Assembly (NCBI GenBank): GCA_012861695.1
Contig: JAAOOA010000002.1
Location: 27,706,804 to 27,770,803, forward strand
Source: Trematomus loennbergii
Taxonomy: Eukaryota > Chordata > Actinopteri > Perciformes > Nototheniidae
Reading direction: 5' to 3'
Length of the DNA: 64,000 nt
Under the pieces are notes generated by a model. It searched no databases, was not told where the DNA came from, and worked only from the letters and a program-made list of their open reading frames with translations. The translations under genes and the position numbers were made by a program. Position 1 is the first letter of the stretch. Every line of letters starts with the position of its first letter. Below are positions 1 to 9,838 of the stretch, piece after piece.

Positions 1-276
<276 letters not shown>

Positions 277-1285
277 GGATGGTTACTAATTCCTTTTCTT
301 TATGTCCGAGAACACCATGGGTGTTACAAAGTTGACTAAATCATCCAAAATTCAATGAAAGTGGTGATCAGCAATTGTATATGTTCAAATGTCTGCTGTG
401 AAGGATATCATAAAGCCTTAATGCAATCGAATGTAAAACAAAAAGTTATGATTGATGAAAGTAGTAAATCGGTCAGATTTGACCGAAGACAACAGATACA
501 GTTTTTAAAAACATTTACGTGAAATGGGTGACTAAAATGCAAATACCCTTGAACAAATTTGAATTTATACCCCTTTTATATTGATGATCCACATATTTTA
601 TTAGTAAACCGTATTTTGACTTCCCTATTAAGCCTAGGAAATCAGATCCACACAGTAAAAATAACAGCCGCAGGAAATTGTTAAAGGTTTTAAATAAGTG
701 ACAGAGATCAGTGGCGACAGCTGCAGCCGGCTGATGTTCTCCCTCAGGATTATCTTGTGCACAGACAAGAAGTGCCTTATCAGAGCGTCAGTATGAAACG
801 CATGTACAGAAGCGCTATGGCAGTTTTAAATTGTATCTGTTTCTATATGTTCTTTCTCTCGACTGACAGTTTTAAATATCCCTTGATCAAGCTGTAGCCA
901 ATACGAGATACTATATCTATATCTATATCTATATATATAACCAAACAATCACTAATTTATACTAGTTTTACTGTAGAAACAAAACAGCTGGCTCATTGTC
1001 ATTGCAGTTGTGTTCATCAAGAGAACTCTCCACTGTTTGAACAACATATTTACTCATGTTTATTTTAATTTATTGTGTTAATGTATTGAACAGAGAAAGA
1101 CTGTGCACATGCATCAACATTTTCGTAAATGCGTCAGTTTGTCAAGAGGCAATTTTTTATCTGTAGTCCCTGGACAGATTATTGTAAAACCACCCTTAAA
1201 AAATTAAATATAAATGATGGTATTAGATATGTTTTGAAATTAAATTACATTGAGTCTAACAGTTGTGTATTTTATTATTTTGCAG
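277..1285. other. Presumed get1 intron, no gene seen
   Basis: AT-rich sequence upstream of the first visible get1 exon. I searched for the preceding coiled-coil exon of get1 and did not see it, so this is probably intron. It contains a short TATATC run near 909-939. Nothing else is supported. Confidence 0.5.
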
Positions 1286-1353
1286 TGAAATCAAGAACGG
1301 CAGGGCAAGCCAAAATGAAATGGGTTGTGAACATCGTCTTCTACATACTGCAG
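1286..1353 (+). CDS. get1: get1 exon: end of coiled coil and start of TM2
   Basis: The acceptor follows a T-rich tract ending TTGCAG at 1285; the donor is CAG|GTAGGA at 1354. The exon enters two bases into a codon and leaves in phase 0. It encodes 22 whole codons ending in FYILQ. Confidence 0.93.
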
Positions 1354-2489
1354 GTAGGACATTAAATATTTAATCCAAAACATTTGTATTTACTGTGACG
1401 AATCTGTCAATCTTTGATATATAAGGTATCTTTTTTCTATCATAAATCAAATAGAAAATGCATTACGTATTTACTGTCTTTATTTCCCAGGCTGCCCTGA
1501 TGGTCTCCTTGATATGGAAGTATTACGCTGACCCAGTGACGGTGGTCCCCAGTAAATGGATCGCCCCTGTGGAGCGCCTGGTGGCCTTTCCAACAGGAGT
1601 GGCAGGTAATCAATCTATTTTCCATACTTCATTTAATAAAAGATCATTTATTCAAAAAGAAACATGCAGGTCAACACATTTCTAACTATATAAAATACAC
1701 AAATAATACTCCAGAAATGTGGAAATCCATAGGTAGAAAACCCCATTCTTCTTTTTTAGATGGATTCTTTATGCATTTATGCAAACACAGTGCTGATGTG
1801 TATGTGTTAGCGCTCGCAATACATCTGGAAACCTTAACGTGTTAATAGCAAAACAAAAGACTCAAATTAATCACAATAGCAAGTTTGACCCAAAGTTGCT
1901 CCCGTACTACAAGCGCTGATTTTGATCATGAATCACATGGCAGTGACAAGACAAAAAAGGGAAGGAATAAGCTTAAGAGACGTGTGTTACACTGACTGGA
2001 GACCACTGGACATCAGTATAACCATCACTATCTCAACCATATCTCCCACAATGCACTAGTTTTTTAGGTGTGGTGAAAACAGAGGAAAGGCGTTTAGCTG
2101 AACCATGCTCCAGTTTGTTGAAGTGTCACAGGAGTGTGAGATAGTGGACAGGGTCTCCACTGTAGGAACAGATAGGGCTGATAGCAGCAGAGATAATATG
2201 CCATGTGTAGCTCACATTATACAGAGGGCAATCACAGAGGCTTTGTCCACGCTTAAGTTAAGAGTCGGAAAACTGTCAGACATCACGCCAATCATTCAGA
2301 AATCATGTATTAATAAAGTTAAAAAAACAACTCTGATTTCTCTTTCAAGTTTATCATGCATTTCTTTATTCCAACACTCTATCCATAGACTGACAGAGCT
2401 CTTCTCTCTCCTCAGGTGGAGTGGGGATCACCTGCTGGCTGGTGGTCTGCAACAAGGTGGTGTCTCTGGGTCTGCACGCCGTCAGCTGA
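1286..2489 (+). CDS. get1: get1 (wrb), guided entry of tail-anchored proteins factor 1, C-terminal half
   Basis: Three coding exons (1286-1353, 1491-1605, 2416-2489) splice in frame with GT-AG junctions to give the last 84 residues. They contain KMKWVVNIVFYILQ, then SLIWKYY, VVPSKW, RLVAFPT and GVGITCW, and end LHAVS. These match the C-terminal half of vertebrate GET1/WRB, which is about 174 residues in human. Family knowledge: GET1 pairs with CAMLG/GET2 in the ER membrane as receptor for the GET3 ATPase, which delivers tail-anchored proteins. Two hydrophobic segments are visible, corresponding to transmembrane helices 2 and 3. The N-terminal helix and the cytosolic coiled coil lie in exons to the left of the window. 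The gene converges on lca5l, as in human. No frame breaks are seen. Confidence 0.95.
1491..1605 (+). CDS. get1: get1 exon: TM2 and luminal loop
   Basis: Acceptor TTTCCCAG at 1490, donor GCAG|GTAATC at 1606. It encodes AALMVSLIWKYY through FPTGVA, the most conserved stretch of the family, and ends one base into the glycine codon completed by the next exon. Confidence 0.95.
2416..2489 (+). CDS. get1: get1 last coding exon: TM3 and stop
   Basis: A pyrimidine-rich tract and CTCAG at 2415 precede GVGITCWLVVCNKVV. The stop is TGA at 2487-2489. The longer open frame from about 2105 reads through intron and is not the gene. Confidence 0.95.
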
Positions 2490-2715
2490 GTGACAACACT
2501 GGCATCCTAACATATCGTTCAAGATGTAGATGTAGAGAGCCTCTGTATTTCGTCTTTTATTTTGTCCGCTGCTCCAGGTCAATATTTAAAAATGCAGTGC
2601 ATTTAAGTTCTGGCTGGTTTATATTGCTCTATATTATTTTGCTGAATTTTGACCTTTGGATGATGTTTGGACTGTATTATTTAAAAACAATTATTTGTTA
2701 ATGCCTTTTTAAGAA

Positions 2716-2721
2716 AATAAA
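2716..2721 (+). terminator. get1: get1 polyadenylation signal AATAAA
   Basis: A canonical AATAAA 227 bp after the get1 stop. It gives a 3' UTR of about 250 nt that ends before the converging lca5l stop codon at 2989. Confidence 0.7.
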
Positions 2722-2988
2722 ACACGAAAAGCTTGTATTCATTGTACTGTTATTTCTAGTAATTAGAGACACCAAAGCAAATCAGGTCAGATCTATCACA
2801 ATGAACTGTTTGAGTCAAACAATCGTTTATTCAGAGAAATACTTCAGTCTAAGAAAATCTGCTGTCACAATAGAGGAAACTCTCAGCTGTACAGTTTAAG
2901 TGGTTCTTACATTTTTGAATCCCAGAATCAGCGGCTTAGCCTGGACTGAAGTGCTCTGATGAGCCTGATCTTTGTTTCAAACTGCCCT

Positions 2989-3347
2989 CTACTTGCCCTG
3001 AGGGCTGCCTGCTACACCCTTCCTGGATTTCCCAGCAGGTAGACAGAGTTCAGGACCCCCCTCGCCGCTGAGGGTCTCCATCTTCATCGGGCTCTGATAG
3101 GCACTGAAGATGCTGTAGGCCGGTTTTCCAATGTGCATGTTCTCAATAGTTTGTTTAAAAGTGTAGCTGCTTCTGATTTTGGGGAGCGTGTATCCTTGTC
3201 TGTCAGCTCCATTAGCATTCAGAGATTTTCCCAGAATGTAGGATCGCTCCTCTGCTGATGCCTCAGGGGCCTCGGGTGCCTCCACTTCTTCATCATAGTC
3301 TCCCTCAGATAGATATGCTGTGCCATCATCTGCACTACTCTGCTCAT
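2989..3347 (-). CDS. lca5l: lca5l exon 9, C-terminus and stop
   Basis: Begins DEQSSADDGTAYLSEGDYDE, continues through an acidic Pro/Glu/Ala stretch, then SSYTFKQTIENMHIGKPAYS, and stops with TAG at 2989-2991. Acceptor TTTTCAG at 3348. Confidence 0.9.
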
Positions 3348-6300
3348 CTGAAAACAAATAGGTTTGAATTTTGTGTTGTCTTGTCAACTAAGCAACTGTT
3401 GTCCTCCGGGTTTGTCTATTTATAAAGCATACAATATATAAATCTGTAACACTTTTTAAGACTACCTAATCCCAAATTTTACCACAAGTTTTCAATAGAT
3501 TTAGAAAAAGACCACAGATGCTGCACATTTGAATAAAACCCCCATGATTCAATGAGTGCTGCAGCACGTCTTGTGACCCTCTGTCTGAAACCAGAGCTCA
3601 GTCTGCTCTGATTGGTTATTGGCTAACATTAAGTACTCACCTGCACATTCTTCTGGTTGATTCTCCTCTAATGTGAGATTTGCAGAACACTTTGACTTTT
3701 GATTTTCTATGATCAAAGATAACAAAAAAGTGTTGTTAGGCCAGAGATGGAAGAAGTACTTTTTTACTTAAGTAAAAGTAGAAAAACTAAATGGTAAAAT
3801 ACTGTTCTATAATGAAAGATAACAAAATGCTGTTTAGTGTGGATTGTGAGGTAGTACCACTATGTTTTTCTGTCAAGGGTTATCAACAGGAAACCGATGG
3901 ACTGTCCACGCCGAGTATGGAATGAGTCCTTGCCCCAGGTGAAGGAATTCAAGTATCTCAGGGTCTTGTGTCTTGAGTGAGGGGACAATGGAGCTTGAGA
4001 TGGGCCGGAGAATCACAGCAGTTGGAGCTTTACCGCCAACAGCTGACCCAAAAAGCAAAGCTCTCAATCTACCGGTCCATATTTGTTCCTACCCTGACCT
4101 ATGGTCATGACTAAAAGACTGCGGACAAAGCGGCTGTAATGGGTTAACTACGGAGGCCGGCTGGCATCTTCCCTTAGGGGGAAGGTGAGACTTGGGAGGG
4201 CTCGGAGCAGAGCGGCTGCTCCTTCTCGTAGAAAGGAGACAGTTGAGGTGGTTTGGGTATTTAGCAAGGAGGCCACATGGCAGCCTCCCTAGAGAGATCT
4301 TCCAGGCACAGGGAGGAGACATAGGGGCAGACCCAGGACCAGGTGGAGGGATTTTATCTCCACGCTGGCCTGGGAGCACCCTGGAACCAGAGCTGGTTGA
4401 TGTGGGCAGGGAAAGGGAAGTTTGGCGCCCTCTGCTGGAACTACTTCCTCAGTGACCCGACCCCAGATAAGCGGTAGAAGATGGATGGACAAATGTGCAT
4501 GTTTGCATTGTTTGTTGTGATGCATATTCAACATTAATGAATGCTCACGTGCACAGGTCTCAGTTTCCTCTGGGTGATTCTCTTCTAACGTGAGATCTGC
4601 AGAAAGACCTGTCTCTGGATTGTCTACAGCCAAAGACTCCTCTACTGGATTGTAAGGACCCTGAAAGGTATACAGAATCTATATGTAAGATAGTAAAAAA
4701 ATTCATAAATTACATAAGTCTCAGAAGTAAGGAAACATCTTGAAAGGTCACAACTACATTCAGCTTATATCAACAAGTGAACTCTAGCAGATGTAGGAAA
4801 ACGAGTCAAATGTTGTGAAAGAAATCTAGAAAATACATTTTTGAGTCGTACCTGCTTCTCTGTATATTTTAACTCCAAAAGAGTCCCAGCTTCAGAGGAG
4901 AGACAGACTAATGGATCCGTCTGAACCATCTTACTTTTGCTGCCTGTAAAAAAAGAAAAGACTCTTTGAGAAAAAACGTCTAAACTTAAACAAAGTAAAT
5001 ACCAGTCAGAGCAGCTTGTTGGGTTTGTTTACCTTTTTTGGGAGATCCTTTCAGGAATCTTTGGGAGTAAATATTGTGTGTTTCCAGTTCTCTCTCTCTA
5101 TCCTGCAAAGAGGGAACAAATGATATCTGTAGGAGTCAGTAGGACATGTCTAAAATGCTGAAACAGCTGTTTTTCACTTACCTGGATCTCTTTGTTCAGG
5201 TGATATATTTGCTCTTGCAGGTAGCCGGTAATCTTCTTCGCCTCGTTGATCTTTCTTTGTTCGGCGAATATTTGGCGGTTAAATGAGGCCTGGCTCAACT
5301 CAAGATTCTTCTCCAAGTCCTGAAAACAACAAAAACCAGGGCATGACAAGAATGATTGTTTTTTAAATGTCACAATGACATATCCATTGTATTTTCGATT
5401 ATTTATTTATTTCAGAATCAGGTTTATTGCAAAGTAGGTTTAAACATACGAGAGATTTGTTCTGGTGTATAGTAGTGCATACATTAACACAGTAAGAGAG
5501 GAATATGTTGTAGGAAAGAGCAAAGAAATTATAAAAACTATTAAAACAAATACAAAATTGAAATATTTACACAAACACTAGAATGAATGTTGAGAGCTTT
5601 GCAGATTTAAAGCAAGGTGGAGGTAAACAGAACATGTGCAAATATACAGGGAATGGTGCAGGACTCACAGTGTTAAAATGAACAAGATTTACTTGCATGA
5701 TGTGCATACATTATTTCCTTTTGCCCTTGGATTCAAGTCATATGATAAGGCCTGTCTCTTTGTTGTACTTACAAAGTCAATACATTAAAAGTACAAGGAT
5801 TAAAAACTGTTTTAACTTGCGAGAAGAGTGCCTTTCAGCTGCAGCATAATCATATAGATTCCCATTTACATTCCCAGGTATTCAAATATAATCCACAGTT
5901 GTAGGCTGTGATCATGGGTGCTGTCAGGAGCTCTGCAGTGACCCTGGACTACAGTTCTGACCTCTGATCTGTCTCCCCCCCCTGCCCCTCCGTACCTGTA
6001 TCCTCCGGTCCTTGCTCTCCAGCTGAGCAGAGGCCCTGTCCAGCCTGAGGGAGAGCTCCTCTCTGGGCAGCAGGCTGTGGTCCTGGCTGAGCAGCTGCAG
6101 GTGCTGCAGACTGGCCTTGGTGCTGCGCAGATTGATCTCTGTGCTCTGGAGTTGCCGGGCCAGACTGTCCCGGCAGGCGCGGGTCTCACTGAGCAGCTGC
6201 TGCAGGACCCGGGCCTCGTTGCTGTGCTTGGCAAGGATCTGGGGATGTCACCAAGAGGACGGATAAGACGTTTTGGTCACATGTTTTTCATTATTCAAAT

Positions 6301-7693
6301 CTGATCAATAATCCTTCTGTGTAATCAAAAGACTATTGGTACATAGGTAGACTGCAGTATATATTACCAAAAAAGCATGTTAAACAGTTCTGGAGACAAG
6401 TGATTGACATAGTATCTGATATCATGTTATTGAAAAGGCTATTCTTGCTGCTGAAATGTACAGGTATTCATCGGCTTCACTCAGAGAACTTGTTTTTACT
6501 AACTGTCCATGAAGTCCACACTGAGCTGGAAAAAGAGCATTCAGTTACGTTGCTTCATTTGCTCTGAACCAGCTGCAATATGAGCTGAAACTCAGGGAGC
6601 TGGTCCCTCAAAACAGATTAAAGCTCTTCTTAGTGACCGCAGATGACTGTCTGTAGATGATGTATGACAGCGTTTCTGATCATGATATGTTCTTTGTTCT
6701 TGTTAAGGTTCTTGTATCTAGGCCAGGACTCTCTTGCATAGAGATCTCAATGAGACTTCTCCTGCTTGAATAAAAAATGTATTTGGAGTCAGATACCATG
6801 TTGCTGATTCTTCTCTCAATTCAGATACCATGTTTTTGCTGGCTAAACTGCTGCCAAAATAAATCCTCATCACAAGACATACTATATTTATAAAAAATGG
6901 ATATCTTCCAACTTATATCAGAACCTTGTATCCCCTCTGTAAACAATGCTAAAGGAGAAACCCTAGAGAACATTACATTAATTGGAGATTTGTAACATTT
7001 TGAATGCAGGAGTTTTACTTGTAACAGAGTATTTTCAGACAGACATATTATTACTTTTACTTCATTATAAGATCTACTTCCACCTAATGCAATTAAGTGT
7101 ACAAAGATGAAAGGATATATCAAAACAAGTTTGGATAGTTAATTGTTATATTACATTTGTGTGAAGAGATGAACTCCTAATTGAAAACAAAACATCTACA
7201 ATTTGTGTGGAAAGGCAGGATGGGTGTCGCTAATGTCCTCTTTCTGTATTTACACTAATATAATATGTATCTATATGTTTGTGACATCTTGTTGAGATGA
7301 CTGGAAAGTTGAATAAGAAGTTGGTTAAAACAAATTCAATGCCAAAATGGACAAAAACCACCCCACCTGTGAGATGCTGCTCTCAGACTCCTGGAAGTGC
7401 TGCAGCGCCATCGTGTGGCGGTGCTGGAGGTTCTTCAGCACGGGTCTCCGTCCGGGCTGCGCTCAGCTGCTGCTGCAGATCCACCACGCGGCTTTTCAGG
7501 TCCCTGATGCAGGTGGAGCTGGCAGACTGGATCCTCGGTTGCAAAACCTGGGGGGTCTTGATCGGGGGCAGCTTCAGGACGTGGCGGTTTGCATTCTGAT
7601 TGGTCTTCTGCTTCTGGGGCTCTTTGTTACCTGAAGAGAAACATTTATAATAGTGAGATTTCAATTCAATACAGTCTTACTACACAGGTTATG

Positions 7694-7739
<46 letters not shown>

Positions 7740-8124
7740 AAATAATAAAAATATATATTTTTAATAAATAATAACATAATTTTTCATAAATAATAATATA
7801 ATTTTTAAAAGTAAAATAAAATAATAATACAAAAATATATATGTATAATAATAATAATAATAATAAAGCTTTATGGCACTTTTTCTTACACATTGTGCAG
7901 CAAAATGTGCCCTAACAATATGGCACACACAAGTTAAACAGAAAAAATAAATTCAATTCAAACGTAATGTCAAAAGAAATACCTCTTTGTCTTCGGCGTT
8001 CATTTGATGTGTTGACTTCCTGGCTTTTGTACGTAAGCGAGTCAGCCTTCTCTTCACAGTCAGTGCTGCAGCTCAGAGCGTCTCCATCGCCCTCCTCCCT
8101 GAGAGCGAGGAGGACCTGCTGCAT
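2989..8124 (-). CDS. lca5l: lca5l, lebercilin-like ciliary coiled-coil protein
   Basis: Nine coding exons on the minus strand: 8124-7983, 7630-7367, 6238-5996, 5319-5182, 5102-5033, 4943-4852, 4660-4549, 3706-3641, 3347-2989. All have GT-AG borders and compatible phases, for about 495 residues. The middle five exons form a long heptad-rich coiled coil typical of the lebercilin domain, including HRHTMALQHF, ELSQASFNRQ and NIYSQRFLK. The C-terminus keeps YTFKQTIENMH, resembling the family tail. Family knowledge: lebercilin (LCA5) localises to ciliary basal bodies and binds transport machinery; LCA5L is its paralogue and lies beside GET1 in human too. The start is the first in-frame ATG (8124) after an in-frame TGA; upstream ATGs are out of frame. 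One frame break lies in exon 7630-7367 (see findings). Confidence 0.9.
3641..3706 (-). CDS. lca5l: lca5l exon 8, acidic repeat unit B
   Basis: Encodes NQKSKCSANLTLEENQPEE and leaves in phase 1 with donor CAG|GTGAGT. 66 bp long, so skipping it would keep the frame. Confidence 0.75.
3868..4492 (+). mobile_element. RTE-like LINE 3' end, degraded, in an lca5l intron
   Basis: A remnant of the C-terminal RT region of a common fish LINE: relics of motifs such as RQLRWFGYLARRPHGSLPRE, then the typical tail ending GATAAGCGGTAGAAGATGG. It has internal deletions and stops. RTE clade is inferred from the tail form; the orientation is opposite to lca5l. Confidence 0.75.
4549..4660 (-). CDS. lca5l: lca5l exon 7, acidic repeat unit A
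   Basis: Encodes GPYNPVEESLAVDNPETG, then an acidic segment containing ADLTLEENHPEE. Acceptor TTTCAG, donor C|GTGAGC. It is closely similar to part of the next exon, suggesting exon duplication. Confidence 0.8.
4852..4943 (-). CDS. lca5l: lca5l exon 6
   Basis: Begins in phase 1 with SKSKMVQTDPLV, a KMVQTD motif typical after the coiled coil, and ends KYTEKQ before donor GTACGA. Confidence 0.85.
5033..5102 (-). CDS. lca5l: lca5l exon 5, NIYSQRFLK motif
   Basis: Encodes DRERELETHNIYSQRFLKG and a lysine-rich end, with acceptor TTTGCAG and donor G|GTAAAC. The NIYSxRxLK motif marks the end of the lebercilin coiled coil in LCA5 and LCA5L. Confidence 0.93.
5182..5319 (-). CDS. lca5l: lca5l exon 4, coiled coil
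   Basis: 46 codons in phase 0: DLEKNLELSQASFNRQ, then EQRKINEAKK, ending YHLNKEIQ. Acceptor TTTTCAG, donor CAG|GTAAGT. This is the strongest lebercilin match in the gene. Confidence 0.93.
5404..5660 (-). mobile_element. LINE 3'-tail fragment in an lca5l intron
   Basis: Read on the minus strand, this ends with the common fish LINE tail (about CAATAAACCTGATTCTGA, here slightly diverged) followed by AAATAAATAAAT. No coding part remains. A relative is at 43680-43735. Confidence 0.5.
5996..6238 (-). CDS. lca5l: lca5l exon 3, coiled coil
   Basis: 81 codons in phase 0, beginning ILAKHSNEARVLQQLL and ending ESKDRRIQ before donor GTACGG. Acceptor CCCCAG. GC-rich and fully open. Open frames on the opposite strand here are shadows. 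Confidence 0.9.
7367..7630 (-). CDS. lca5l: lca5l exon 2, coiled-coil start, frame-broken
   Basis: Acceptor CTTCAG at 7631, donor CACAG|GTGGGG. The frame entering from exon 1 encodes KLPPIKTPQVLQPRIQSAS and then a coiled coil ending QLSAARTET. The conserved continuation VLKNLQHRHTMALQHFQ lies in another frame, which also matches the phase of the next exon. The switch falls near 7430-7450 in a GACCCG context. Read as written, the frame stops inside this exon. Confidence 0.85.
7694..7866. repeat. (ATA)n microsatellite and AT-rich low complexity
   Basis: About 15 perfect ATA units at 7694-7738, then degenerate ATA/TAT sequence and a second short ATA run. It lies in an lca5l intron, about 120 bp from the nearest exon. 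Confidence 0.95.
7983..8124 (-). CDS. lca5l: lca5l exon 1 (first coding)
   Basis: Starts MQQVLLALREEGDGD and ends NERRRQR with donor AGAG|GTATTT. The open frame extends a little 5' to 8150, where a CAG acceptor could also begin the exon. The ATG choice is therefore provisional. Confidence 0.65.
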
Positions 8125-8279
8125 CAGCTCTGCTGCCGCACACACATCATCTGCTCATCTGCTCATACACACTGAGAGAAGGAACAGTGAGGAAGATAGA
8201 GGGGTCTTTCACAAAGGGAAAATTAAGTAGGAGATCATTTAGCATGCAGTCAAGGAAGGTATCAAAGTTAATACAATAA

Positions 8280-8722
8280 ATGTTGACGTACTTGCACTGG
8301 AGTTTAGTTTTTGCATTCTATAACACTTTACACTTGTACACCATTACACTTCAGAAGGTACATCATGTCATTTTGACTTTTGGGTTACTCTACTTAAGTA
8401 AATAGTTACACCTGGAATACATTCACTTCAAGCTACCCAGCAGTAAATACAATTATTCAAATTAGTTTAGTTACAATAATAAATCAATAATATAATCCAA
8501 ACATAGCCTATACAATATTATTTTGGAATGAGCCTATCAACATAATGAGTATTTTTACTTTTGTTACTTTAAGTTTCATTTGAAGCCAATACTTTTGAAC
8601 TTTTACATTGTGAATAAAGGACCTTTTCTTGTAACAGATTATTCCTACACTTTGGTATTTCTACTTCTACTTCCATGCCAAGTCTACCACAATATCTGAA
8701 TACTTCTTCCACCACTAATTCA
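8280..8722. mobile_element. Degraded MITE of the TGGTGGAAGAAGTA type
   Basis: Ends at the right with the complement of TGGTGGAAGAAGTA and contains many ACTTTTAC and ACTTAAGTA motifs, typical of a widespread fish hAT-like MITE family. Similar termini occur at about 3748 and 53065. The left end is not clear. Confidence 0.45.
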
Positions 8723-8950
8723 ACCAATATACAAAACAGGGGTTAACAAACGTATCTGTTTTTCACAATTTCTTTGTACCGATTTAACCTAAAAGAAACC
8801 AGGTCCATACCTTTTATTTTCTGTCCTGGTCCACCACGAGCACCTGCTGCACACTAACCTATAGCTACTAGCTAACAAGTTGTAAACAATGAGCTAGATT
8901 AAGTTAATAGCAGATTAGCGCCGAATTATATTAGCGCCGTTACTAGAGCG

Positions 8951-8964
8951 GTTGTCTAGGTAAC
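8951..8964. promoter_or_regulatory. X-box-like RFX site upstream of lca5l
   Basis: On the minus strand GTTACCTAGACAAC, an imperfect palindrome of two RFX half sites with a 2-bp spacer and one mismatch to GTNRCC/RGYAAC. It sits about 830 bp upstream of the predicted lca5l start and just upstream of a possible non-coding first exon with an AAAAG|GTATGG donor near 8814. RFX sites are usual at promoters of ciliary genes. Confidence 0.5.
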
Positions 8965-9365
8965 CCGCGGTGAAAATTAAAAATAAATACTGTAAAATGG
9001 TAAACAAAGACAAATAGGCCTACTAAATAATACAAAACATCTTGTTTCGTAAACTAGAAAAACGACTGCAATGCTTTTTTGGTTTTTCAATTATAAAACG
9101 GTCAAAGGATATTTTGAGCGATCCGAAAAGACACTTGATAGATAAAGGTTTTAAGATATCGACGGAAAATACAAGCGAGAGGCCGTAGAGTCAGGTTTAA
9201 ATGTCCTCTCAGAGCCGATAACGCAGTGTAAAAGACGGTGGAGTGAGGGCTTTCCTAGTTTGTTTAAATTAGGATTCGAATTTGACGGCTCAATAACTCC
9301 AACACAAACGATATCAAAACACAAAAAAGTCTCTTAACAACCATAAGGAAGACAGGGAGGTTCAA

Positions 9366-9459
9366 GGGGCGGACTGGGACTACAAATCAGCCCGGGACTC
9401 TCGACCGGCCCACTTCGGTACCGCCGGCCCACCTCGGTACCGCAAGTAAATTATCAACG

Positions 9460-9492
<33 letters not shown>

Positions 9493-9590
9493 TAGTGAGT
9501 TATCCGAGCGGCCCACATCGTCCGACCGGCCCACTTCAGTACCGGCCCATCGGATTCGTCCCGAACGTCCCGATGGCCAATCCGCCCCTG
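9366..9590. mobile_element. hAT-type MITE
   Basis: Inverted ends GGGGCGGACTGGGAC and GGGGCGGATTGGCCA (from the right) flanked by the direct repeat GGTTCAA at 9359-9365 and 9591-9597. The interior has repeated GGCCCACTTCGGTACCG motifs and a G homopolymer of about 30 at 9461-9491. Confidence 0.75.
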
Positions 9591-9838
9591 GGTTCAACCT
9601 AATTTATATCAAACAAGCCGATACACACCGTCCACAGAGCTGCAGCTTCTACCTGCAGCCGAATGCACATCCAGGACTGTGTGTAGCCTACGTTCTTTTT
9701 TATTTATTGTCATACATTCTTTTGGGGATTTTAGTGTTTTTTTTCTCTAGTTATATGAATAATTTATTGAAATTGAGCATTTTTCCTATTCAAAAAGTCT
9801 TAATGTTTTCAATAGCTTCCATGCCAAGTGAACCATTA

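Noticed and set aside
2105..2701. 198-codon ORF over the last get1 exon
   Set aside because: It runs through intron and 3' UTR and uses a different frame from the real exon at 2416-2489.
5866..6304. Open frames on both strands opposite lca5l exon 3
   Set aside because: Shadows of the GC-rich exon; the true frame on the minus strand gives a lebercilin-type coiled coil.
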